Assembly: GCA_026119855.1 (NCBI GenBank)
Contig: JAOWBW010000249.1
Span: 1,240,001-1,304,000 of the forward strand
Direction of reading: 5' to 3'
DNA from: Campanula takesimana
Lineage: Eukaryota > Streptophyta > Magnoliopsida > Asterales > Campanulaceae
Length of the DNA stretch: 64,000 bases
A model generated the notes under the pieces. That model made no database searches, was not told the origin of the DNA, and worked only from the letters and a program-made list of their open reading frames with translations. The position numbers and the translations under genes were made by a program. This document shows, one piece after another, positions 10,942-22,735 of this stretch; the first letter of the stretch is position 1, and the number at the start of each line of letters is the position of its first letter.

Positions 10942-13900
10942 TATCAATCATAACACAATTTAAGATGTTGAAAAGTATCAATAACCACCATTAAAAATCT
11001 AGTACCATCTTAGTGCCGTGCCCTCTTCTATGAACTTAATGTTATGAAATGACGCATTTAACCCTACTTTTTTTTTTTTTTTTGAAGGGAAGGAGTAAAA
11101 TAAGAAGGTGGGAGGCAATGTATCTTTGTCCGATAGGTATATTTTAAGCTTCAAATTAACTTATACTTCCTCATCTCGTAGTAAATATCGCACTATTTTA
11201 TTTAGTCCCTCTTAAAAAAACTAAGTCGCATTTATAAAAAAGGAAATAGTGTTCATGAAATTTTATCATTTTACAAGCAGTTCACAAATAAGTAAAGCAA
11301 GTTTATATAAATGTTGCCAAGTCAAAAGCAATACTAGGCAATTCTTCATTCAATAGTCGATGTGGGACTTGGGTTGACACCCCAACACACAACAACTATC
11401 CATTAACTTAATTTCTCTGTCCTACCCACTCACAAGTCACAATACTTACTTTTCCAACATATTTTCTTAATCTTCATGTATCATTTTTAGTAGCGATTAA
11501 TTTGGAAAAGAATAAATATTTATTTTAAGACGGATGAATGAAGTAATAGGGTTAGTGATACACGAAAACAAGAACAAGAACAATGCATGACGTAGGGTGG
11601 ATGTGATTTAAACAAAGGGGAAGGGCGGGAGGGAACTAACAAAGTACAAACACGGCCACATTAGAGTAAATGCTCATCACCTAATCAGGGCAGCGTATGT
11701 ACATATACATACGTGCTGCTGTTTTGCAGAGAGGAACCTGTACCAGATATGGTGACATGTTACTTATATCTAATGGGTCCCACAGTACCAAATTGTTTAG
11801 GCAATCTCCCCAGGTTCACTTCCCCTCCTGGTAAGGGTAAAACGAAATACAGTATATATGAACCTAACATCAAGATCTTAACCACCATATTCAAGAAATT
11901 TCACATATGTTCCAACTTTTTTTTATACTCAAGGTTCCTCACTTGCGACAGACTAATCTTGAGGATAATAGTTCCGGTCCCTCATTGCTACTACCAGTTA
12001 AATCGCGGACCAGGGTTTGAGCACATGTCTACTAATCGAACCTATGCTGCATGCCTCTGGCAAGATCTTATGTCCCCCTCTTTTACCATCTAGCTATATC
12101 CCGAGGGACACAAAGATTCCAACTTTAGTCGTACTACTAATTAGCATTGACTATCACTATGACTATGTCTAAAGTATATATATACATAACACCTTTATAT
12201 TCCTCATTATGCATTACATGTAGCCTTATATTTTACGTATTCCCTCTCCCTCTGTCCCAGTTTCACTTTTTACCTAAAATGGTGGGTGTCTTATTAAAAG
12301 ATTCACATTTCTTAAAATAATTATAAATATAGGCACAATTTGTCAACTCTACTCACTTTTTTCTCTCACATTTAAATTGTCGGTTCCACTTGTCATATCC
12401 ACTCACTTCTTCCCTCGCTCTCACAACCAATTTCTCACTTGTCATTTTCTTAATTTTTGTGTCACTCCCAAAATGGTGAAGTCTTTACGGGGATGGAGGG
12501 AGTATATAAATATATGACACCTTTATGTCCCTCCAAAATGGATAATCAAAAAGATTTCATGTTTGGGCTTTATCAAATATAAACTTAATTTTTTTTTGCA
12601 CATTTATCTGGAACATAGATAGTAATAATAAATAACGAGTCTCTTTATCCTATAACAAATGTCCCGATTTTTTTTTTTTTGCTATTCCAAGATATGTCAC
12701 ATTTTAAAATGCAAAAGTGAAACATTTTATTTTTTTTGAATATTGAATTTATTATTGATATGGGGAAGTTATAACATTGACCATTTTTGAATGCTCACCA
12801 AAATAGTATGCATGGGTAAATAACATCTGATATCACCAGGCGCACCCCATTACCTGCTTATAATTTTGTGGGTCCCTCTCTGGGTCCCACAGATCTGCCG
12901 CATCATATTGTATTCATCATCCCCCCACGTGACAATTCAAATTTGATATTAAAATGAAAAATCTCCCAATTTATTAACCTAAGGAGTAAGGACCACTATT
13001 AGTGAGTGTGGTCACATAACCAATAATGCTACCAACACAATTGAAACATGTAACACAAGAAAATAGATACCCTCCCCATCCCAATTTAAAGTTACTAGTT
13101 TGACTTGTTGTGACTATGAAAAGTAAAGTGGGAGAGAGAAAGTGGGTAGGGAGTTTTTGTCGTAAGAATGACAAGTAGGTCCCACTTTCCATTTTAGGTA
13201 ATAAAGCAAAGTAAGAACCTTAAATTCGGATTGACTAAAAAAAAAAAGTAAGAACCTTAAAGCAGGACAGATGGAGTATATTTATCGACACCTGCACATA
13301 ACTATGTGCACAAAATAAGTTGTGTATGTGAGAAAAAAATGAGTGGAGGAATAGTAAATATTGTTTGCCATTTTAAGAAAATGTAGCTTATCAATGGAAC
13401 GCCGCACATAGTTAGTTATGGGACGGAGAGAGTATTAAAAAAAAAAGAAAGGAATTTTGGTTTAGTGAGAGAGAGAATAAACTTACTTGCGACGCAGAAC
13501 AGGGTAGACAAGCATGGGCCCATTAATACCACGCTTCAAAATCGACTTAAAAACCACACGATCAAACTCAGCAATGTCCTTCTGTGCGACAAACAAGTTT
13601 AGCCACGGGTGTGGGGCGTACCATATCCCATTCTCCTTCGCCTGTTCCTCTACACGCTTTACCCTGAGTAAAAAATCCGTGTACCTAACGTCCACCTGGA
13701 ACCTCAATTCCTCAATAAATCTCAACCCTCTCAATAACCTCTCCACCTTCTATACACCACCAAAAACAAAACCCAATTAGAAAAATATTTTCACTGTTTC
13801 AAAATATTTGTCGTTTTAAATTTTTCCACTTACACAAAAGACAGCTTAGAATTGAGTTATTATAGGTAAAAAAGAGTAAATATTCTTTGGAATTAGTAAA

Positions 13901-16900
13901 ACGTCAAGTATTTTAGAACAAAAATGAAAATTTTGGGAGAAACTAGTTCCTCTACAAGTTATAAAAACTCCGGTTTTTATAGGATTTAATGTTTAGATTT
14001 TAAAAGTAATACTAATATTAAAAAATTGATTTTTTATAACTTATGGAAAAACGAATTTCCCCCAAAAACGTACTCAACAAAAATTAACACCTAAAACGTC
14101 ATATATTTTGAAGCGGAGAGATTATCATTAAAGTTTAGGGTAATTATGTGAAAGAAAAACGACATAGAGTTCACGATTTAAAGATTCCGGAAAATGATGG
14201 GCTTTTCAAGCCACTTGTGGGTGGGGACCGCGAAAACGTCAGCAAAATCTTTATGATCAGCAAGACGATAAGAAACTCTGATGCGTAACATTACTATTTT
14301 GTCCCTGACGGAGTTCGTCATTTACGACAAGGACACTAATGGGGAAGTAAGTACGGTGTCAATTTCGTAAATAAGACCCGATTCTATGGTTGTTTTACAC
14401 GCTTGGTTGTTGTCAGAAAATCCAATGGAAGATTGCAACATCAGCGTATAGTCAGTTTCAAACTCGAACTACCAACACTATTTACACACACACCCTTTAC
14501 TTTACTGCTCAAAATAAAAAATATTCTCCACATCCAACATTATATGTTACATTAATGGTATAATTGTTATAAATGTTGTGAATATAAAATTAAAGTAACA
14601 GAGAGAATGAGTGGTGGAAATAGTAAATTGATTTGTATTATGAGTATAAAAGTAATGATTAGAAGTGGACATACTCCCTCCGTTCCAGCTTACTTTACAC
14701 TTATTTCTATTTTAGTATGTTTCAGCTCACTTGACACTTCCCAAAATAGCTTCCTTTTTATAATTTTATATTCACACCCCACCACTCATTCTCTCTATTC
14801 ATTTTCACCACTCAATTTATTCAACCAACACTACTATTTACCCCATTCATTATCTCTCTTCATTTTTTACCACACATTTTACTTATTTTATTCTTTTTCC
14901 TTAGTTATTGTGCTCATCTCTTGGGTGTCAAGTGAAGTGGGACGGAGGGAGTATATTTTAAGACGGACTAAAAATAAAAAGTTGATATATACTCACTGAG
15001 AGAGTAGAAAATAACAAATAAATTTAGAAAGTTACTGAAAACCGGCTTTATTATCGTGTCACGGTAGGATTAGGAACCACCAGTCCTACACCCTTCTCTG
15101 TCTTACACGTGGCATAGGGTGAGTGAATCTAATTGACTTTCTCACTGTCTATCAAGTACAGGGTCCCAGTTGGGTTTCGAGTCAATATCCAAGTTGGACC
15201 CACTTTCTATCCAACAAAGGTCAAAATCTTGTCACGCATTGCCCCGTCAAATTTGACACTGTTAATTTTTTGGCCCTTAAACATAGTAATTTTTTTGGTG
15301 TGATTAGAATTAAATATTACAGTTTAGCTTTAAAAAAAAAAGAATGAAATATAATTTTAATGCTCACCCCATTTTTTTAATGAATTTACATTTTGATTAA
15401 AAGCACATTTATTTTGAAATACAAGTAGTATTATTTTTAAAGTAATAATATCACTTAATTTGATGCAAATTATAGAGTACTAATTTTTAATGTCTATATA
15501 AGAGATGTTCAAGATAAAATGACGTATCCTTGTGATCTAAAAATGATGTACCCTTTTACATGAAAGGTAATACAGTATGTATATTCTCCCATCCCAATTG
15601 AGTTAGTAATGGAAAACTCAAAAAAAGTAATATACATAAGTAGTAGGGATGGCCAACAACCGGTTCGGTTCGGCATTTAGATGAACCTTAACCGGCCTTT
15701 GGTTACACCGGATCCGGTTCCGAGGTTCTTTTTTTTTTTTTTTTATCATCTAACTTCTCAACTTGATCTGACTGATTTCAAAAAAAAAAAAACTTGATCT
15801 GACGACTCATCAGTGACGAGTGAGACTGAGTACAGAGTAGTGACTGACTACCTGCCTGCCTGGCCCACTGCCAACCCACACCTACCGGGCGCCGGCCAGC
15901 CCCCAGTCCCACACACACACGCGTCACACGGTTCTTAGCCGGTTCTTTGGTCCGGTTCACCGTTTCCGGTTTACGGTTCCGGTTCAAAAGAACCGGCGTT
16001 TCACCGGTTTTCAACCACCCTGAACCGTTACCGGCCCTGATGATTCCCGGTTCCGGTTACTCCGTTTCCGGTTTACTCCGGTTCCGGTTTTTTTTTTAGC
16101 AAATACTTTTATTTAATTTAAGTTTATATAATGATATATTCATCCCAGCATAATATACCCCACCAATTTTGGCCCTATTGGTAAAAGGTTTTAAATGGAA
16201 TGAAATAATGTAAAACTAATTATACATTGGACCCACGGGTATAAAAATAGGGTGAACTTTAAATATAATTAAAAATAGGAAAAGAAAAAAAGAAAAAGAA
16301 AGAGTTTACAAATAGTATACCTTACTAACTGTAGAGAAGTCAGCGCTGTTGTAATGCAAAGCAACTTCAATGGAATATAGGACCGGTCCGGCAGTTTCAG
16401 GGACGTATGATGGGTCAAATTGTTGGGTCGGGTCCAATGTAACCGAAGGCCACCCATTTACCGGGTCATCACTGTTCACAAATACGAATCCCTCTACGTA
16501 ATCAAACGAGTCACCCTCCGGCCGACTCAGTAATGACTCAGCATCCCGAGTAAACTCAGTGAAATCAGAGTATACAACTCTTATCCATCTCACCTAATGG
16601 CGCCAATTTAATTGCGTTTCGTAAACGTGTCATTCATGCACAACAAAAAATCGAATAATTAATTTTCTCAAAAATTTGGTTAAATAAAATAAATGTTCAA
16701 TTTCAAAATTAAATCAATCTTTTAAATTATTATTTTTGACGATGTCCACGCCATAAAGTGACCAGGATAGTGATCGAACCCTAGCACTCACCGACCGAGG
16801 ATGAGACTTGGCTTTACCACTGGGCCACTCATTTGGGGACTTTAAAATTAATTTTTGAAACGAAATTGAATAAATATGAATTAAGTAAATACCAACCATA

Positions 16901-17577
16901 TCCGGTGCTGGTTGGAGCAGGACCCTGGCACGTGTGATAATACCGAACTGGCCGAGTCCGCCGAGAACTGAGAAAAACAAGTCGGAATTTTGCGATTCGG
17001 AGCAAACGACCGTTTCGGCTTTTCCGGTCACGACTTCCAATTCCGTTACGTTCGACGTTTGTGGACCGAACCGGAAAGTTTGACCACTAATGCCGGCGTT
17101 AGATAACGTTCCGCCTACCGTTAATCCAAGGTAATCCGTCCACGACCGGGGAGAAAGGCTGAAAGACGAAACGAACCGTAGCAATACATCTTCCCATAAT
17201 GCCCCTCCGCCGACGTCAACGCAGATAGTGCCACATGGAAGCTGGATAACGTCAATTCTGTTATCCATTGTTCTCATGTCGATAACGTAGCCGCCGTCGG
17301 CCATCGCCTGACCGTTAACTGAGTGGCCGTTCCCCCTAGCCGCCACCGTCAAATTCGGCGATTGCAAGGCGGATTGAATAACTCTCGTTACGTCGGAGCT
17401 TCCGTTTGGTACTCGTATGACGGCGAGAGGCTTCGACGTGACTATTCCGCCGAAGTCGGTGTCGAAGAGCTCGCCGTTGGAATCAGCGTCGGGGAAGCTT
17501 GATTGGAGTTCTTCGGAGGTATCGAGACGAGCGTCGGAATCGTTCTCGTGAACAAAATGTTCTATGTAGGCTATCAT
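9637..17577 (-). CDS. CKX7: Cytokinin dehydrogenase (cytokinin oxidase), cytosolic CKX7 type; four exons
   Basis: Flavoenzyme that irreversibly cleaves the N6 side chain of isopentenyladenine- and zeatin-type cytokinins. Exons on the minus strand are 17577-16897, 16593-16321, 13749-13487 and 9946-9637. All introns are GT-AG and phases join to 508 codons, close to the ~520 usual for this family. The FAD domain has GNGHSVNGQA, with His85 the expected covalent flavin anchor, then SWTDYLGLTVGGTLSNAG (145-162) and GGLGQFGIITRARV. The cytokinin-binding domain has RWIRVVYSDF at the exon 2 start, HPWLNLF (365-371) and the C-terminal PGQKIF (499-504). The N-terminus MIAYIE lacks a signal peptide, as in CKX7, so the enzyme should be cytosolic. 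The acceptor of intron 2 could alternatively lie 3 bp further in, removing one Lys. I see no stop or frameshift. Introns 2 and 3 (2571 and 3540 bp) are swollen by MITEs. Confidence 0.93.
10907..10939. repeat. Poly(A) tract in CKX7 intron 3
   Basis: A run of about 30 A in the intron. It may be the tail of an old retroposon, but no body can be recognised next to it. Confidence 0.85.
11163..11548. mobile_element. Possible degenerate Stowaway-like MITE in CKX7 intron 3
   Basis: The left end reads TACTTCCTCATCTCGTAGTA and the right end reads TAAGACGGATGAATGAAGTA, which resemble the family ends in inverted orientation. Divergence is high and the limits are approximate. Confidence 0.4.
12238..12504. 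mobile_element. Stowaway-type MITE in CKX7 intron 3
   Basis: The left part reads CTCCCTCTGTCCCAG and continues into CCTAAAATGGTG. The right part has CCCAAAATGGTGAAGTC and ends GGGGATGGAGGGAGTA. Related to 33143-33455. The left edge is blurred by a duplicated TCCCTC. Confidence 0.7.
13068..13278. mobile_element. Stowaway-type MITE in CKX7 intron 3
   Basis: Starts TACCCTCCCCATCCCAATTT and ends with AGCAGGACAGATGGAGTA. It contains AAAGTAAGAACCTTAAA twice near the right end and the phrase TGGGAGAGAGAAAGTGGGTA, shared with 18038-18273 and 19954-20188. A further family-like right end (TTATGGGACGGAGAGAGTA) lies at about 13418-13436, so this spot took more than one insertion. Confidence 0.7.
13786..14127. 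mobile_element. Degenerate MITE in CKX7 intron 2
   Basis: The left end carries TTTCAAAATATTTGTCGTTT and the right end AAACGTCATATATTTTGAAG, inverted counterparts typical of a Stowaway-like family. A second inverted-repeat unit (13930-14068) lies inside it. Limits are approximate. Confidence 0.5.
13930..14068. mobile_element. Short relative of the 2292-4377 inverted-repeat element
   Basis: The left arm reads TTTTGGGAGAAACTAGTTCC and continues to ACAAGTTATAAAAA. The right arm is its inverted copy ending GAATTTCCCCCAAAAA. The arms (about 45 bp) resemble the terminal arms of the 2.1-kb element, so this looks like a MITE of the same family. Confidence 0.55.
14672..14953. mobile_element. Stowaway-type MITE in CKX7 intron 2 (282 bp)
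   Basis: Starts TACTCCCTCCGTTCCAGCTT and ends AGTGGGACGGAGGGAGTA, with TA at both ends. Its interior matches 8257-8544 and 24929-25213. The plus-strand ORF over it is not a gene. Confidence 0.88.
15643..16100. mobile_element. CCGGTT-rich, hAT-like non-autonomous element (tentative)
   Basis: The left side reads TAGGGATGGCCAACAACCGG, and GGTTTTCAACCACCCTG at 16006-16022 is its approximate inverted counterpart. Subterminal CCGGTTCCGGTT hexamers recur on both sides, as in hAT elements with GGGATGGC-type ends. I could not find matching 8-bp target duplications, and extra CCGGTT sequence continues to about 16100, so the right end is uncertain. Confidence 0.4.
16733..16840 (-). mobile_element. tRNA-derived SINE in CKX7 intron 1
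   Basis: On the minus strand an A box TGGCCCAGTGG (16827-16817) is followed 36 bp later by a B box GGTTCGATCAC (16780-16770), the two RNA polymerase III promoter elements of plant tRNA-derived SINEs. The body ends near GGACATCGTCAAAAATAAT. AT-rich flanks on both sides resemble each other (TTTTAAATTA and TTTAAAATTA) and may be diverged target duplications. It lies in the same orientation as the gene and takes up about a third of the 303-bp intron. Confidence 0.7.
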
Positions 17578-18037
17578 CGTTGTGGTGGTTTGCGGCGGAG
17601 ATGGTGGTGGTTTAAGTTAGTTTTCCGGTGGACTTTTCTCTCTCTAGAATCTGTTAATTTTTTGGTTTGGATTTGTTTTTTGGTTTACTTTTCCCTCTCT
17701 TATTGGTGCCCCCCTTCCGTTGTGAATTGGTAACTCAAGTGTCTTTGGGGACTTAAATAGCGGCGGTTTTGAATTTTATGTTATTGAGAAATAATTTCCT
17801 TAATATTTTAAAATATTAGAATAATTATTTTTATATTTCTTCGTGTGCCAAAATTTAGTTTGACATAGCAGAGGATTCGTTTTGACGTTGTGATCTTAGA
17901 TCAAAATAATGTCCGCCACTATTGGTGGTTTTGATGCATAGATGGTTGTACTAACACTGTAAATAATTTTGTAAAAGTTGAATTAATTTTATTATTCTAA
18001 AGTACACATTTTTTTCCTTCATAATTTATAATTTAAT
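17578..18037 (-). promoter_or_regulatory. CKX7 5' UTR and promoter region
   Basis: Upstream of the CKX7 start codon on the minus strand. A TATA-like TATTTAAG lies at 17759-17752, about 175 bp from the ATG, which would leave a 5' UTR of roughly 140 bp. The UTR is CT-rich on the minus strand near CACCACCATCTCCGCC. I cannot point to cytokinin-response elements with confidence. Confidence 0.45.
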
Positions 18038-18273
18038 TACTTCCTCCGTTTCACTATAAAGTTTTTACTTTGATTTTGGATGGAGATTAAGAAAAAATAA
18101 ATGTTGTGAGTGTGAAAAGTAAAGCAAGAGAGAGAAAGTGGGTAGAGAATTTTTATTGTGAGAATGACAAGTGAGTCTCAATTTCCATTTTAGGTAATAA
18201 AGTAAAGTAAGAACCTTAAATTGGGACAAACTAAAAACTATAGTAATAACCATAAATCAGGACAAAGGGAGTA
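18038..18273. mobile_element. Stowaway-type MITE upstream of CKX7 (236 bp)
   Basis: Starts TACTTCCTCCGTTTC and ends CAGGACAAAGGGAGTA, with TA at both ends. The interior matches 13068-13278 and 19954-20188, including GAGAGAGAAAGTGGGTA. It lies within 700 bp of the CKX7 start codon. Confidence 0.78.
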
Positions 18274-18285
18274 TATTTTACTGAT

Positions 18286-18404
18286 AGCATGAAGCGTGAA
18301 GGGTCTCGCACGGCGTAAGCTATCAATCTTGAATCTTGAGCATAATGATTGTGAAGCATGAAGGGTCTTGGCTATCAATCTTGAATCTTGAGCATAATGA
18401 TTGC
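18286..18404. repeat. Imperfect tandem duplication
   Basis: AGCATGAAG, GGGTCT and CTATCAATCTTGAATCTTGA recur in order. The last starts at 18320 and 18372, so the second copy is shortened by a deletion. Confidence 0.7.
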
Positions 18405-18411
18405 GAACTAT

Positions 18412-18777
18412 ATCTTGCAATCAATTGCACCAAATTCTTTTACAATCAATATTTTTTGCATAAGACAATATTTTGGAGTTAATTCCGGTAAAACTTAAAG
18501 ATATTCAGTAAGTATGTAGAAAGAGAATGATAGAAGAGGGGGAAAATGAGTTGAAAGCACTTTTCAAACTTACCGCACTCAAAATCAAATATACCTATAA
18601 CTATAACATTTTTATTTGCGCTCATAAAATATTTTTATTTTTTTATTAGTGAATATCTTTAACTATTACAAACATGAATTTGAAAGTGCATGTGTCGGGG
18701 TTGAAACCCTGAATTTACATATAAAAAAGAGATATTAGATGTTGTTTGAGCCAAATTTCATTGTCATAAGAAAAGAA
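18412..18777. other. AT-rich intergenic sequence, no gene seen
   Basis: No exon-like, RNA-like or repeat structure is recognised. Confidence 0.45.
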
Positions 18778-19575
18778 AGGTAAATTACAAAATAGAGCCT
18801 AAACTTGACATAATGATATCAGTTTGGAGTCCCTCATCCAAATTTTAATGAAATAGGGATTATAATGCCAAAAATTGATCAATTTAGGGCATTTTAACGA
18901 AAATCGATAGAAATCTTAGTTAAGTCACATGTGTCGTTCACGTGACAAACGAATTAGGTTAGTTTGAAATGTGAATTTGTACTTAAGGGTCAAATGCATT
19001 TTTTTTAACGAAGAGGTCAAACTGGCACACTTATGCCATACAAACACCTACGTCTCTCTCTATCTATCTCCTCTTTCCCTCTCTTCCCCTCTTCCTTTCT
19101 CACAAATATGAGGACTCCATTTCCACTGGAGCTTAGATTCGACAAACTCCATAGCCATCAGTGCCCAGATCGATAAATTCGATGTATATGCATGTTTGTA
19201 TGGGTTTAAAACTCTAAAATCCAGTGTGTGAGTGTGCGCGCGCGTGTGTTTATTGTGAGCGTGTGTAAAGGATTTTAAATTTTCTTATTTTCTAGGGTTG
19301 TCGATTTGGTAGACTGTTGGTGTGTTCTAGTTTTGATGGAGGTTGTGATGGAGGTTGTGGTGGGAGGTGACAGTGGTTGTAGTGGTCAGTGATGATGGTG
19401 GATGGCTATTAACGGCAGTGGCCATTGATGGTTGGATAGGTTGGCGGTGGTGGGCTGATGGTAGGGAAGAGAAAGAGTTGCTTAATAGCTATTCTGAAAA
19501 ATGAATAATTATTCATTATTCATTAATATAGTAAATTGTTAAAGAGCTTAATTAATTATATAATATGCTTAATAT

Positions 19576-20412
19576 CAGGGGCGGTCCTATTAAATTTAGT
19601 GCCCTAAGAAAATTTTCTAGCTAGCCTCCGTAAATTTAGTGTCTTTTAAACAAAAGCTAAAACATTAATAGAAAATTAATATGCATGTAATTATATGTAT
19701 ATATTGTTTAAAATAAAATACGGCATCAAAATTAAACTCATGCCAGAGAACAAAATCAATTCAATTTAAAGCATAAAAATCTTACCTCCTAGTGCTAGAT
19801 GGAAGTCTGGAAGGTAAATTTTAACGTCGTCTCGCCTCAGGAAGGTAAAAGTCGGTTTTTGAACTAGGTTACAATTCGTTTATAAAGTCTAGTTATGAAT
19901 TAATTTTTTCCTTTTCAAAGTCGGATTCTGAATTAGTTTTTTTTTTTCTCAATTACTCACTCTGTCCCGCTTTAAGGTTCTTACTTTCCTTTTTAGTCTG
20001 TCCCAATTTAAGGTTCTTACTTTGCTTTATTACCTAAAATGGAAAGTGGGACCCACTTGTCATTCTCACAACAAAACTCACTACCCACTTTCTCTCTCCC
20101 ACTTTACTTTTCATACTCACAACATTTACTTTTTCTTAATCTCCGTGCAAAGTCAAATTAAGAGCTTTAAATTAGTACGGAGGGAGTAGTTTTTTCCCTT
20201 TTTGAAAACGGATTTCTCTTAAGAAAAAAGAACGAATTACTGAATTGTGTTGTGTCGAGGATTAAATACTCATCCAAAGAGAGTCTTCTGGTGGATTGAG
20301 GCTGGATAATTGGGCATGTCACCAATGCATTAGGTAAGAATTTTGGGACCAGCAATTTTTTTTTGGAACCCTAAGCAGGTGCTTCATTTGCTTACTTGAT
20401 GGGCCACCCCTG
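19576..20412. mobile_element. hAT-superfamily non-autonomous element (837 bp)
   Basis: Ends are CAGGGGCGGTCC and GGGCCACCCCTG, inverted with one mismatch. It is flanked by a perfect 8-bp target duplication CTTAATAT at 19568-19575 and 20413-20420. CAGGG-type ends and 8-bp duplications are diagnostic of hAT. No transposase is visible, and a Stowaway MITE sits inside it. Confidence 0.88.
19954..20188. mobile_element. Stowaway-type MITE nested in the hAT element (235 bp)
   Basis: Starts TACTCACTCTGTCCCGCTTT and ends GTACGGAGGGAGTA, with TA ends. AAGGTTCTTACTTTGCTTTA and TCTCTCTCCCACTTTACTTT match the inverse of 18038-18273. Confidence 0.85.
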
Positions 20413-20936
20413 CTTAATATAAATTTTACATAGAAAAATAACATAAGAATTTTTATCGCTAAAATTAGAATATTTTTTGTTTGAAAAATTTACTTGTCGT
20501 TTAATTTTGAAAATTTTATTAATAAATCATTTATTTATTATAGTCAAATTTTCAATACATTAATTATATTACTTTATTTTACAATAAATTTTGATTATTT
20601 AATATTTGATTATTTAAGTATTTTCATTTAACCTCTTTAAAATTAGTATCCATTTCAAACGAATCTAGTTCGTTAGTCATATGCAAAGCACATGTGACTT
20701 AACTATGATTTCTAACAGGTCCGTCAAAAAGGTTTCAATTGATCAAATTTTGGCACTATATACCTTATTTCATGAAAATTTTGATACCGGGCCTCTAACT
20801 AGTACCACTCCATGGAGTTTCAACCCCATTTTATAGTTTACTCAAAAATGAATTGAATTTAAGAATATGAGAAACAATTTTCAATCATATTACAACATTA
20901 AACTAAACTAATTAGATAATCTCTCACTTTATATAA

Positions 20937-21872
20937 TCTATATATATAATATAGGAGAGTTTTTATGAGATCCCCACAATAAGCCACATGGAATTCCATG
21001 TCATAATTCCATGTGGAATTCTACTCATCACCATCCAATAAGCTTGTGACATATGTCGACATTGCATCATAATTCAAATTTCAAATTGCCTATGATATAG
21101 CAACAAAATACTCTTCAATTTAAGTCATTTAAAATAAAAAATTTAAGTATCCATCATATTTACTTAGATTAAAAATGACTTGACACAATTGCCCTTCACT
21201 ATATTCTAATTTAATCAAAAAATTCCTAATCCTAAGTTTTAAATGTTTTAGGTATATCATTTTTGTATTTAGTTAGATCAAATTATAATTTGTTTAAATT
21301 TATAAATATAAAATAAATAGATGAGAAACATTTTTTTTTAATGTATTTATATAAAGTAAATAACAGAATGCTAGACTGACTGATTTAGTAACTCATGAGA
21401 AAAAGAAAATCTTGATCTATAACAACTCATTTTATTTTATCTTTTATATTATCTTAATAATTAACAATGTAAGAATCATTTTTAGCTCAATTTTTTAAAG
21501 AATTTCATATGAGGGTTTCATGAGGGATCTTAGAAATGCATAATTTGGACATAGCAATAAATTTGATGAAAGTGACATTTTATTTAAGAGAGGAGGAGAT
21601 GTAGGTTGGGGAAAGTCGCGTCTGGTGACTTGAATGCTGGTTTGTGGAAGACGAAGAAAGTGAATATTGTCTAGAGTTATTAATAATTTATGTTTAAACT
21701 ATTTATTAAGTGAAAAACCATCAAGGTTCGGTAATTTCAAATTTTAGACTATTACATCATCATATTTATGGTATTTATCTCATTAGATTTAATTCTTTTT
21801 AATATGTATCATTATTTATAAAGTAATTAATTTTAATATGCTCCGTCGAGTATCGACGGGCTACTTACTAGT
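20937..21872 (+). mobile_element. Non-autonomous Helitron (936 bp)
   Basis: The 5' end reads TCTATATATATAATATAGG, a common plant Helitron start. The 3' end has a perfect 7-bp-stem hairpin CCGTCGAGTATCGACGG (21843-21859), then eight to nine bases, then the terminal CTAGT (21868-21872). No inverted ends or target duplications, as expected. The base 3' of CTAGT is C rather than the usual T. It has no Rep/helicase. A 12-bp inverted repeat (CCACATGGAATT) lies near the 5' end. Confidence 0.78.
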
Positions 21873-22593
21873 CATATAAAGAACACAATACCATTCATAA
21901 ATAAAAGATCACGGGAAATATTAAAGGATTAAATAATAATTTTGTCCTTACACATGGCATCTTTTATTAGTTTGACCCCTGATGAATATTTTTTATTAAT
22001 TTGATCCCTCATGTTAGCTGTTTATGCCAATTTGCCACTTCAATTGGTGGAATATTCAAAAATGCCAAAACTGCCCCTTAATTAAATAAATGGTTAATGA
22101 CAGATTAGGGCCTGAACTCCAGGGGGGCGTCTAAAAGGGGCCTGGTTTTTTTTTTCCCGCTAGATCAAGGCTTCAAATTTGAAATTTTTGCCAGTTAAGG
22201 GCTTTTTGATGGAAATCGTTAGAAAAGTCAGTTAAATATCACGTGCCTCGCACGTGATCGTCAAAATGTATGTATTTGTAATGATATTAGTTAGTAAGGG
22301 CTTTAGTAAATTTTTTGAAACTCAAAGGCTTAAAAATGAAATAATTTATTTTTTCTAAAAAAATAATATTTTTTCTAAATAATAAAGTATATAATAAAAT
22401 AAGTAGTTATCATATATAAAGTAAATTTATTAAAAAAATTAAAATTATTAAACAAAATAATCTAATAGCTATATTAAATATAAAAGGATTTAGATTATTT
22501 TCTAAATAATAAATTTAAAATAAAGAAAATTATAAATTAATTCAAATTTTATTCTATGAACATAATAAATTACTTAATCAAATAAAAAAAAAT

Positions 22594-22735
22594 TACGCCC
22601 TCTGTCCCTAAATGAGTGTCCATTTTCAAGAAACCTTTGTCCCAAAATGAGTGTCTTTTTTAGCATAACTTTGTTCCTAAATGTTTTTTTTCGGAAAATT
22701 TTTTCGGTCTCTTTATACGTACAAAACAAAAATTA
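22594..22735. mobile_element. Left part of a Stowaway-type MITE inside the Pack-MULE
   Basis: Begins with TACGCCCTCTGTCCCTAAATG followed by AGTGTCC, matching the left end of the 310-571 family. The right end is missing, so it was truncated before or during capture. Confidence 0.55.

Larger units (their letters stand above)
18778..20843. mobile_element. Long-TIR, Mutator-like non-autonomous element with nested insertions
   Basis: About 200 bp at the left (from GGTAAATTACAAAATAG) is repeated inverted at the right (ending CATTTTATAGTTTACTC). The shared inner landmark is TAGTTAAGTCACATGTG. Long TIRs fit the Mutator superfamily, but a convincing 9-bp target duplication is not visible. The interior has a CT-rich stretch and GGT/GAT-rich sequence (19300-19480) that could be captured host DNA. 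A hAT element (19576-20412) is nested inside. Confidence 0.65.

Noticed and set aside
15643..16100. Confident hAT assignment for the CCGGTT-rich region
   Set aside because: Ends resemble hAT but no 8-bp duplication matches any of the possible right ends, so it is listed only as tentative.
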